From JAWKRB01 sp041389885 (lineage in GTDB: Bacteria > Myxococcota_A > Polyangia > Polyangiales > Ga0077539), in assembly GCA_041389885.1 (NCBI GenBank), contig JAWKRB010000018.1:62001-126000 (forward strand): DNA of 64,000 bases. Reading direction: 5' to 3'. How positions within the stretch are numbered: position 1 is the stretch's first letter; every line of letters begins with the position of its first letter. The notes under the pieces are model-generated. The model did no database searches. It was given only the letters and a program-made list of their open reading frames with translations, and was not told the DNA's origin. Positions 25,875 through 34,600 of this stretch are shown piece by piece. A program made the position numbers and the translations under genes.

Positions 25875-27422
25875 TCAGCGAAGCTCAGGGCAGGCCGCGC
25901 GCACGGCCGCCGCGAGGCCGCCGCCGCCGAGGAGCGCGTCCACCGCGAGGATGTCGGGAGAGAGGACCCGGTCACCCTCGGTCGTCGGAACGATCGCGCG
26001 AAGGGCGGCGTGCGCCCGCTCGACGCCCCGGCCCGCGCGCAGCGGCGCGCGGAGGTCGAGCCCCTGCGCGGCGACCAGCGCCTCGATGGCGACGACGTAC
26101 CGCGCGTTGCGCACCACCCGCGCCGCCTTGAGGGCCGAGGTCGCGCCCATGGAGACGTGGTCCTCTCGACCCGCCGAGGAGGGGATCGAGTCGACGCTCG
26201 CGGGGTGGCAGAGCACCTTGTTCTCGCTCACGAGCGCCGCCGCGCTGACCTGCGCGATCATGAAGCCCGAGTCGAGGCCGGTGTCCGCGGCGAGAAACGG
26301 CGGGAGGTCGGTCGAGAGCGCGGGGTTCACCAGCTGCTCGACCCGCCGCTCGGAGATGTTCGCGAGCTCCGCGGTCGCGATCGCGAGCAGGTCGAGGGCG
26401 ATCGCGAGGGGCTGGCCGTGAAAGTTGCCGCCTGAGATCACCCGCGTGCCGAGCTCGTCGACGAACACCAGCGGGTTGTCGGTCACCGAATTCGCCTCGC
26501 GGGTGAGCACCTCGTCGATCCACGCCATCGCGTCGCGCGAAGCCCCGTGCACCTGCGGCATGCAGCGGAGGGAGTAGGGGTCTTGCACCTTGCCGCAGTG
26601 GCGATGGCTCTCGGCGATCTCGCTCTCGGCGATGAGCGCTCGGAGGTTCGCGGCGACCGCGAGCGCGCCGGGGTGCGGACGGAGACCGACGACATCCTCC
26701 GTGAACGGCGCCCCGCTGCCCTTGAGGGCCTCGAGCGACATGGCGCCGGCGATGTCGGCGTGCGTCGCGAGCGCGCGCGCGTCGTGCAGCGCGAGGGTGC
26801 CGGCGGCGAGCATGAGCTGCGTCCCGTTGATCAGCGAGAGGCCCTCCTTGGCCTCGAGGGACACGGGGGTGATCGAGGCCCGCGCGAGGGCCTCGGCGCC
26901 GTCCAGGAGCTCCCCGCCGAGCTCCGCCCGGCCCTCGCCCACCAGCACCAGCGCGAGGTGCGCCAGGGGCGCCAGGTCGCCCGAGGCCCCCACCGAACCC
27001 TGCGACGGGATCACCGGGTGAACCCCCGCGTTCAGCATCGCTGCGAGGGTCTCGACGAGCACGGGGCGAACGCCTGAGGCCCCGAGCGCGAGCACCTGCG
27101 CTCGAAGCAGCATCATCGCGCGGACGACGTCGGTCGGGAGGGCGTCGCCCACCCCGCACGCGTGGCTCCGCAGGAGGTTGTGCTGCAGCTGCCTGATCTT
27201 GTCGGGCGCGATGCGCTTCTCCGCGAGGGCGCCGAAGCCGGTGTTGACCCCGTAGACCCTCGGCGCGCCATCGCGCCCCGCGACGATCGCGTTCACCGCC
27301 TCGCGCGCGCGCCTCATCCGCTCGAGCGCGGGGGTGTCGAGGGCGACGGGCCGCCGCGCGCGGGCGACTTGAACGATGTCTTCGAGCTCAAGGCGCTCGC
27401 CGATGAAGAGGGGGGGCAACAT
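25875..27422 (-). CDS. hutH: Histidine ammonia-lyase
   Basis: 515 aa from ATG 27422, the start that gives the usual length of about 510. It removes ammonia from histidine to give urocanate, using the MIO cofactor formed from Ala-Ser-Gly. That triad is at 146-148 in SVGASGDLAPLAH. Catalytic Tyr57 lies in RVYGVNTGFG. Other family blocks are VQDPYSLRCMPQVHG, NFHGQPLA, NPALS and GREDHVSMGA. No hutU, hutI or hutG gene lies nearby; the only co-directional neighbour is the TauE/SafE permease, so the pathway is split or the enzyme serves another purpose. Confidence 0.93.
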   Translation of the reverse strand: MLPPLFIGERLELEDIVQVARARRPVALDTPALERMRRAREAVNAIVAGRDGAPRVYGVNTGFGALAEKRIAPDKIRQLQHNLLRSHACGVGDALPTDVVRAMMLLRAQVLALGASGVRPVLVETLAAMLNAGVHPVIPSQGSVGASGDLAPLAHLALVLVGEGRAELGGELLDGAEALARASITPVSLEAKEGLSLINGTQLMLAAGTLALHDARALATHADIAGAMSLEALKGSGAPFTEDVVGLRPHPGALAVAANLRALIAESEIAESHRHCGKVQDPYSLRCMPQVHGASRDAMAWIDEVLTREANSVTDNPLVFVDELGTRVISGGNFHGQPLAIALDLLAIATAELANISERRVEQLVNPALSTDLPPFLAADTGLDSGFMIAQVSAAALVSENKVLCHPASVDSIPSSAGREDHVSMGATSALKAARVVRNARYVVAIEALVAAQGLDLRAPLRAGRGVERAHAALRAIVPTTEGDRVLSPDILAVDALLGGGGLAAAVRAACPELR

Positions 27423-27470
27423 CGGCGACGGTCCTACACCAGCGCCCCGGCTTGCGGTAGACCGGTCGCC

Positions 27471-28196
27471 ATGCGCGTCAGGGTCGCGACGGCGTTGTTG
27501 CTGACCGCCTGCGGCGGGGAGCTGCCCTCGCCGTCGAGCGTGCTCACCCCGCGCTTCATCGCGATCCTCACCCCCACGCCCGAGGTGCGCCCCGGGCAGG
27601 GCGCGTCGTTCGAGGCCCTCTTTCACGACCCCGCCGGGCGCGTCGCGTCCTTTCGCTGGTGGTGGTGCTGGGAGAGCGCCGCGATCGACCCGCTCCGCTG
27701 CGACGCGGCGAGCGCGAACCGCGAGCTCCCCGACCAGGGCGCACGCGCCACGCTCCCCGGCGAATTCCTGCGCGCGCCGCCGGCGGCAGACGCCAGGGTG
27801 ATCGTCGTCTGCGAGGCCGCCGTGGGCGCCGAGACCGTCACCTCGTTTCGACGGCTTCGGCTGCGCGCAGAGGGTCCCCTGAGCACGCCGCCCGCCCTCG
27901 GTCGAACGGCGCTGCGCGTGGGCGCGCGCGAGCTCACGGTGGTCGAGGGCGGCGTCTACGAGGTCGCGGGGGGCGACGTGTCGGTGACCACGTTCGCCGA
28001 GGAGGGCGCCCGAGCGCTGACCGCGTCGTTCTTGTGCGGGGCGGGGAGCTTCAGCCCGCCGAGGGCCGTGTCGCCCTCGCCGCTCACGTCCCGGTGGGTG
28101 GTCGCGGGCGAGGGGGAGATCCCGATGTGGGTGGTGCTGCGGGACGAGGGGGGCGGGGCGAGCGCGCTACGCTTTCGCGTCCGGCGCGCTCGCTAG
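27471..28196 (+). CDS. Lipoprotein of unknown function
   Basis: 241 aa from ATG 27471 with a short lipoprotein signal (MRVRVATALLLTACGG, Cys14). The mature part is beta-rich, with PRFIAILTPTPEVRPGQG at the start of what may be an Ig-like or PKD-like fold. An unusual FRWWWCWES Trp cluster follows. No known family. It is divergent from hutH with only 48 bp between starts, and convergent with a Cys-rich lipoprotein. Confidence 0.65.
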   Translation: MRVRVATALLLTACGGELPSPSSVLTPRFIAILTPTPEVRPGQGASFEALFHDPAGRVASFRWWWCWESAAIDPLRCDAASANRELPDQGARATLPGEFLRAPPAADARVIVVCEAAVGAETVTSFRRLRLRAEGPLSTPPALGRTALRVGARELTVVEGGVYEVAGGDVSVTTFAEEGARALTASFLCGAGSFSPPRAVSPSPLTSRWVVAGEGEIPMWVVLRDEGGGASALRFRVRRAR

Positions 28197-28204
28197 GCGC
28201 GCGG

Positions 28205-29185
28205 TCACAGGCAGCGGGCGTTGACGCACTCGCGGCCCGTGAGGCCCATGGCGGCGCAGTCTGCGGTGCGCGCGCACTGGGGCTGCTGCTCGTTGCTGTT
28301 CACGCAGAAGTAGCGGCCGTTGACGTTCGCGCAGGTGTTGAAGTTTACGTCGACGCGGCTGCAGGTCATGTTGCTCATGTCGGGGCACGCGAGGCGGCAC
28401 GCGCCGTTGTGACAGACCGAGCCCGAGGTGCACTCCGAGTCCATGGTGCAGAACGGGCGCGGGCTCGTGTCGACGCGGCACACGCCGTCCTGACAGACGT
28501 TGCCCGTGCCGCACATGGTGTCGGTGGTGCAGGTCGCGAGGCACGCGCCGCTGACGCAGAGCTGCGCCGTGGTGCAGCGGCCGCCGCAGTCGCCCGAGGT
28601 GGGGTACGCGCAGCGGCCGTTGTTGCAGACCTGGCCCGCGCCGCACGCCGTGGCGACGTTGTTGGGCGTGCACTGGACGACGCACTGCCCGTCGACGCAC
28701 GACTGCCCGTTGCCCGTGCACTGGTAGTCGAACTGACAGAGGTTCTCCCTGGGCTGGCAGACACCGCCCAGGCAGACCGGCCGAGACGGGGTCGAGGCGC
28801 ACTGCGCGTCGGCGGTGCACAGCGAGGGCGGCGCGCACATCCGCGTCGCGGTGTTGCAGACGAAGCCGCTCCCGAGCGCGCTGCAGTCCTGGTTGGTGGC
28901 GCAGCCGGGAACGCAGACGCCGCGGCCGTCGCAGTACGAGGACGCCGCGCACGCGCTCGTCGCCGAGCAGCGGGTCGAGGTCGCGCACAGGCCGGAGTTC
29001 CGCTCGCAGTAACCTCCGGCGCACTGGCTGTCCGAGGTGCATCGAGGGCTTCCGACGCCGGCGTCGGCGCGGGTTGAGGGGGTGTCGTCGAGGTCTTGCG
29101 AGCTCCAGACGGGACAGCCCGTCAAGATCACGCCGAGCGCGCCGACGATGCCGAGACTCTGCAGTGTGGTGCCAAGATTGCGCAT
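28205..29185 (-). CDS. Secreted lipoprotein with many six-Cys (Dickkopf-like) units
   Basis: 326 aa from ATG 29185, just before a lipoprotein signal (QSLGIVGALGVILTGCP). The mature protein is a chain of short units of the type C-x-SDSQC-x-GGYC...C, such as CTSDSQCAGGYCERNSGLC, CATNQDCSALGSGFVC, CTADAQCASTPSRPVC and CTMDSECTSGSVCHNGAC. Such arrays are common in Sandaracinus-like genomes and probably form disulfide-rich rods. Function unknown. An inverted repeat at 29217-29240 lies directly upstream. Confidence 0.75.
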   Translation of the reverse strand: MRNLGTTLQSLGIVGALGVILTGCPVWSSQDLDDTPSTRADAGVGSPRCTSDSQCAGGYCERNSGLCATSTRCSATSACAASSYCDGRGVCVPGCATNQDCSALGSGFVCNTATRMCAPPSLCTADAQCASTPSRPVCLGGVCQPRENLCQFDYQCTGNGQSCVDGQCVVQCTPNNVATACGAGQVCNNGRCAYPTSGDCGGRCTTAQLCVSGACLATCTTDTMCGTGNVCQDGVCRVDTSPRPFCTMDSECTSGSVCHNGACRLACPDMSNMTCSRVDVNFNTCANVNGRYFCVNSNEQQPQCARTADCAAMGLTGRECVNARCL

Positions 29186-29216
29186 ACCGACGACTCCGAT
29201 CGCATCTGGGAATTGG

Positions 29217-29240
29217 GTCGCGAGGGGGGTTCTTCGCGAC
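29217..29240. promoter_or_regulatory. Perfect 7-bp inverted repeat upstream of a Cys-rich lipoprotein gene
   Basis: GTCGCGA (29217-29223) mirrors TCGCGAC (29234-29240) with a 10-base G/T-rich spacer. It begins 31 bp before the minus-strand start in the 281-bp divergent region and may be an operator. No other clear signal was found in that region. Confidence 0.35.
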
Positions 29241-29466
29241 ATTCGACCGCAGGTGCTGAAGGGCACTGGAGCAGGGATCGTGCCGAGGCAAGTGTGGCAC
29301 TAATCGGCGGCGAGACCCAGCGGGCAGTGCACCCTGCGGGTCACGCCGACCGTGAATCGCGGTTCATAGGTCGGTCGTGAACGCCGCTGCGGAGCACGCT
29401 GCGCATCGACGGCGACGTCGGGGGTCTGTTATCGTCTCGCCGCCCCGCGACGTGGGCTTGAGCGCC

Positions 29467-31695
29467 ATGGACGTAGTCTGCGATCGCTGTAAGACCGAGT
29501 ACGAGTTCGATGACGCGCTGGTCTCCGAGCGCGGCACGACGGTGAAGTGCACCACCTGCGGTCATCAGTTTAAAATCTACCGGACCCCCAGCGAGGTCGA
29601 CTCGGGTCGAGCGTGGACGCTGCGCCGCCCCGACGGCACGGTGATCCCCTTCGACTCCCTCGCGGTGCTCCAGAAGTGGATCCTCGAGGGCAGGGTCTCG
29701 AAGATGGACGAGATCGCGCGGGGAGGCGACGAGTGCAAACCCCTCGGCGCCATCGCCGAGCTCGAGTCGTTCTTCGCGAGCGCCGAGGGTCGGGGGACGC
29801 CGATGAACCCGCGACCGGTCGTGTCGAAGCCCCCGGTCCGCACGCTCCCGCCGCTGCAGCGGGGCAGCGGCGTGGCGCGGGCGAATTCCCAGCGTGTTCC
29901 GCCTCCGCCGGCGCCGACCGGATCGACCCTGCGGCCCCCGGTCCCGCCTCCGCCGACGCCGTCCGCGCAGGCGATCCTCAAGGGCACCGCGCCCATGAGC
30001 CGCAGCTTCGGCGGCACGACGCCCGGCGTGGCGCCCGCCTCGCTCCCTCCGGGTGAGCTCAACGGCGCGGCGGCGCGGGCGGGAGGCGTCGAGCGCACGC
30101 CGCTCCCTTCGGCGATCACCTCTTCGCCCCCCACGCGCCTCCCCGATGTCCCCGATCGCAGCCCGACCCCCCCGGTCGGCATCGGCCGCGGGAGCGCCCG
30201 AGCGCCCGAGCCTGAGCTCCCGCCCGCGAGCCCCGACGCGGGCGCCGAAGACGAGCTGCCGACCCGCTCGCTGCAGGTCGACGACTCGGTCGTGTCACCC
30301 CTGCCGCGCCGGCGCGGCGGTCTGCTGGTCGGGATGATCGCTGGGGTCGCAACGGCGAGCCTGCTCGGACTGGTCGCCTGGAAGTCGGGGCTGTTCGACG
30401 CGCCCCGGCCCGTCGCGTCTGCGCCTCAGCCCGCTTCGACCGAGAGCGTGCAGTCGGTGCTGAGCGCCGCCGAGGTGAACACCCGGTCTGCGCTTGAGGA
30501 CGCGCGTGAGAGCCTCACCCGAATGCTCGGCGCGAACCCGAACGACGCGTCAGTGTGCGCGGCCAGGGCCGAGGTCAACGCGCGGTGGGCCGAGGTCGCG
30601 ACGGAGAAGGCGCTGGACCTCGAAGGCCGCGTCCCCTCAGACCGCGCGGAGGCCGAGCGACGCGCCGTCGCCGCCGTGCTCCGGGCCGAGGCCGCGCGGG
30701 CGCTCGAGCGGGCGCGGGCAGACCTGCTTCTGTATCGGTCGGGCGCAGCGTCGCTCTCCGAGGGGGCGAAGGCGGGCGCCGAGGTCTCGGCCCTCGACGC
30801 CGCGCGGATCCTCGGTGAGCGAGCCGAGGTCGACCGCCTCACGCCCCTCGTCGCGGCGCAGGCGCCTCGTACGCCGAGGGGAGATTTCGTGCTCGCGATG
30901 CTCGCCCGAGACCGCGGCGACGCTGAAGGCGCGCTGGCGACGCTCCGCGCGTCCCTCGCGCACGGCGATTCGGCGCGCGCGAGGGTCGCGGCGGTGCGCT
31001 TGCTCGCCGCGAAGGGGGCGTGGTCCGAGGCGCGCGAGCTGCTCGCGCAGGTCGGTCCGCCCTCCAGGGGCGAAGACGACCTCGCCCCGCTCCGCGCGCA
31101 GGTCGAGGCCGCGGCCTCCACTGCGGCGACGGCGGCTCCGGCGACGGCGGCTCCAGCGACGGCGGCTCCAGCGACCGCGGCGCCAGCGACGGCGGCGCCA
31201 GCGACGGCGGCGCCAGCGACGGCGGCCCCAGCGACGACGGCCAGGGTCGCGGGGCCGGTCGAGAGACCCGCCGCGCGTGACTACGATCGGCTCGTCGCCG
31301 AGGGCGACCGGCTCCAGACCGATGGCAGAACCGCCGCGGCCGACGAGCGATTCCGCGCCGCCCTCGCGGTGCGACCGGGAGGCGCCGAGGCGCTGACTGG
31401 CATCGGGTACGTCGAGCTCGACCGTCGCAACTACAGCAGCGCGATCTCTCGCTTTCGGCAGGCGCTCGCGAGCAACGGCAGCTACTCCGACGCGTACATC
31501 GGGCTCGGAGAGGCCTACGCGTCACAGAGCCGATACCAACAGGCGCTCGAGGCGTACCAGCGATACCTCTCCGTGAACCCCAGCGGATCGAGGGCCGCGA
31601 TGGCCCGTAGGCAGATCGAGTCGCTGCAGGACCGAGTACGGCGACCGGCCGACGAGCCCGCCGCGACCCCGCCCGCGGGCGAGTCGGACGGCTGA
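29467..31695 (+). CDS. Zinc-ribbon / GYF-like / transmembrane / TPR protein
   Basis: 742 aa from ATG 29467. Residues 1-38 are an MJ0042-type zinc ribbon with Cys5, Cys8, Cys28 and Cys31. A GYF-like domain follows (WTLRRPDGTVIPFDSLAVLQKWILEGRVS) at about 48-105. After a long Pro-rich region comes one membrane helix near 285-306 (LLVGMIAGVATASLLGLVAW). Beyond it are helical repeats, a TAAPA repeat tract and C-terminal TPRs (AEALTGIGYVELDRRNYSSAISRFRQAL). The ribbon-GYF-helix layout recalls the N-terminal half of the Myxococcus gliding protein GltJ, but there is no TonB-like end here. It is two bases from the next gene and translationally coupled to it. Confidence 0.75.
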   Translation: MDVVCDRCKTEYEFDDALVSERGTTVKCTTCGHQFKIYRTPSEVDSGRAWTLRRPDGTVIPFDSLAVLQKWILEGRVSKMDEIARGGDECKPLGAIAELESFFASAEGRGTPMNPRPVVSKPPVRTLPPLQRGSGVARANSQRVPPPPAPTGSTLRPPVPPPPTPSAQAILKGTAPMSRSFGGTTPGVAPASLPPGELNGAAARAGGVERTPLPSAITSSPPTRLPDVPDRSPTPPVGIGRGSARAPEPELPPASPDAGAEDELPTRSLQVDDSVVSPLPRRRGGLLVGMIAGVATASLLGLVAWKSGLFDAPRPVASAPQPASTESVQSVLSAAEVNTRSALEDARESLTRMLGANPNDASVCAARAEVNARWAEVATEKALDLEGRVPSDRAEAERRAVAAVLRAEAARALERARADLLLYRSGAASLSEGAKAGAEVSALDAARILGERAEVDRLTPLVAAQAPRTPRGDFVLAMLARDRGDAEGALATLRASLAHGDSARARVAAVRLLAAKGAWSEARELLAQVGPPSRGEDDLAPLRAQVEAAASTAATAAPATAAPATAAPATAAPATAAPATAAPATAAPATTARVAGPVERPAARDYDRLVAEGDRLQTDGRTAAADERFRAALAVRPGGAEALTGIGYVELDRRNYSSAISRFRQALASNGSYSDAYIGLGEAYASQSRYQQALEAYQRYLSVNPSGSRAAMARRQIESLQDRVRRPADEPAATPPAGESDG
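31126..31230 (+). repeat. Seven tandem 15-bp units encoding ATAAP
   Basis: Units of the type GCGACGGCGGCTCCA run head to tail, differing at one to three bases, and a partial eighth follows. They encode an Ala/Thr/Pro linker between helical repeats and the C-terminal TPRs. Because the unit is a multiple of three, copy number can change without a frameshift. Confidence 0.85.
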
Positions 31696-31697
31696 TC

Positions 31698-34600
31698 ATG
31701 TCAGAGGCTTCTGAATCGAGCGTGGGCGAGCCGGGCCACGGCGCGGCGCCGCTGCCAGAGCCGCTCCCCCTCGGCTCCGGCGCGGTCGACGAGGTGATGT
31801 CCGCGTGGCGTGGGGTGGTGCTCGCCGACGCCAGCGGCGACGCCGACTCGCGGGCCGAGGCGAGGATCGTGCTCATCGACGCCCTCCTCGCGCTCGACGC
31901 GGCGTCCCCGGCGTGGGACGTGCTGAAGACCGTCGAGTCGATCGCGCCGCGGCGGGCCGACGCGCAAGATCGTCGTGCGGCGCTGCTGCTTCGGTCGGGG
32001 CCCGTGCGCGAGTGGGCGCAGCAGCGCGTCACCATCGCGCGCCGGTCGGGCGGCGCGGCGCACTGGGAGCAGACCGTGCGCGCCTGGGTGCGGGCCGACG
32101 AGCTGTCCGAGGCCCTCGCCTGCGCCGAAGCCCTGCTGCGCGTGGCGCCGACGGATCCCAAGGCCGCGGCGCTCCAGTCGGCGACGGCTCGGCTCCGGTC
32201 CGGGGCGAGGCGGAGCGACGCGCCCGCGTCGGCGTTGCTCGAGCGCGCCCATCAGGCGAGGCAGCGGGAGGAGCGCGACGCCTGGCGCGCCCTCAGCGTC
32301 GACGCGTGGATCGAGTCGCATGGCGAGGCCGGCGGTGAGCTGCTGGTCGAGGCGCTGGTGGCGTCAGGGCGCCCGCGCGCCGCCGTGTACACCGCGATGG
32401 AGTCCGCGGCTCGGGCCTCGCTCCGCGCGTCGGGAGACGTCGACTCGGCGATGACCCTGCTGGTGCGCGCCGCGCGGCTCGCGGAGTCTGCCGCGATGCT
32501 GGGAGAGGCGACGGCGGCCTGGTCCGTCGCCGCGATGCTCCCCGACGAGCGCCGGCGCGAGGCTCGAGAGGCGCTGCGCGACCTGCTCGCCGAGCGCGGC
32601 CGGGTGATGGACCTCTCGGCCCGCCTCCGCGCCGACGCGCGCCGCTCCACCGGGAGCGCCGCGGCGGCGGCGTGGAAGGGCGTGGCGGCCGTGGAGCTCC
32701 CCGCGTCGCCCGCCCTGGCGGTGCAGGCGCTGCTCCGGGCCCTCTGGCAGCAGCCCGAAGACGCCGAGACCCAGGAGCTTCTCCGGGCGATCGCGAGCGA
32801 GGGCGAGGCGAACGAGGCGCTGCGCGACGGGCTCTGGACGCTGGTGCACTGGGACGGGCCGCGTTCGCTCCGCTCGATGGCGCTGCGGTGGCTGGGCGAG
32901 CTCGAGGAGCAGGCCGGAGACCCCGCCTCGGCGCTCCTCGCGTGGGGAGCGATCGACGAGGCGCGGCCCGACGTGTTCGAGGCGGTGGCCAGGGTCCACG
33001 CCGAGGCTCAGGCGCTCACCGAGCGCGCCTCGGAGGCGCTCCACGCCCTCGTCGGGGCCGAGGACGCCGACGCGAAGCTCGAGGCCCTGCTGCAACAATT
33101 CGCCGCGACGCCAGGCGCCTTCGTCGACCTGCGCGCGCTGACGCGAACGCTCGGTCCCAGCGCCTCTCGCGACCCGCGGATCGCGCGGCTCTGGTTCCAG
33201 GTCGCTGCGCGGCAAGGCGATCGCGCGCGGTTCGTCGCCGTCGCCCGCCGCGTCGCGTCCGACGCCGAGGACCGCTCGCTCCGGATCCGCGCGGTGCAGG
33301 CCTGCCTGGACATGTTCGTCGGCAGGGCCGACGCCGAGGCGACCGAGTTCGTCTCGCTGCTCCTCGATGAACGCCCCGAGGACGCCGAGCTCGCGGCGAT
33401 GCTGGCGGCGCTCGCCGAGCAGGGCGAAGACCCGGTGCTCTTTCGTGACGCGCTGGTCTCCCTCGGGCGCTCCGCGAGCGACCCCTGGGAGCGCGACGTG
33501 TTCTCTCGCTTCGCCCGCGTGCCCTCGGGTGAGTTCGCGGTCTTCGCCTCGTGCCTCGCGGAGCCGGGCTCGTCCCAGGAGCGCCTCGCCCACCTCGCGC
33601 GCCTCCACGAGCTCGTGGGAGACAGCGCCGTGCTCCTGGCGCTGCGGACCCGCGCGCACCTCGCGCAGCAGGGCGGCGCGGCCGAGGCGCTCGCGGTGGC
33701 GGCGCGCTTCGCGGCCTTCGATCCGCTCTCGCCCGAGGCATCCATCGCCTGGTTCGGCGCCGCCAACGTCGCGGGGGACGTCTCGCAGATCGCGGACGCG
33801 GCCTTCGCGGTCACCCTCGCGCTCTCGACGCAGCGGGACATCGCCGCCGTCGCGAGGACCGCCGTCTCTCGCCTCGTCGAGCTCGACGCGGCCAGGCGCG
33901 CGGGGGAGGTGGCCCTCGCCGCGGCGCGCTGCGGCGCGCTCTGCGACCGGGGGCTCCGCGCCGCCGTGAGCGACCTCGCGCTGCGCCTCGAGCCGGCCGC
34001 GGGCGCGCGTCTGCTCGAGTGCGCCGAGGCGTCGGCGGACAACCCCGCGGAGCGCCTCACGCTGCTGCGCCTCCTCGCCGCCCGGTACGCGGGGCTCGGC
34101 CTCGACGGCGCCGAGCTCTCCGCGTGGCAGCGGCTCGCGGCGATCATGCCGCACGAGGCCCTGCCGCAGCTGCTGCGCCTCGCGCCCAGGGTCGGCGATC
34201 GACCGTGGAACGCGCAGCTCCTGACGCTTCGGCTCGACGCCACCCTCGACCCGATGACCCGCCGTCGGCTGCTGCTCTCCATCGCGGCGGAGTACGCCGC
34301 GGCGATCCCCCCGCGCGTCGTCGACGCGATGGGCGCGCTCGATCGGATCGCGGCTGAGCAGCGCGAGCCCGAGGTTCGTGAGGTCGTGGTGGGCGCGATG
34401 CTCGCGCTCGCGCAGACCGACGCGGCGATCGGACGGCTCTCGCGATGGGCCGTGGAGCAGGGAGAGCCGAGCACCGTGTCTGCGCACCTGCTGCGCGCGG
34501 CGCGCCTCGCCGACGACGGGCTGCGAGACCCCGCGCGCGCCATGGCGTTGCTGCGCGGCCTGCTGCGCAACGACCCGGCGAACCAGGACGCCCTCGAGCT

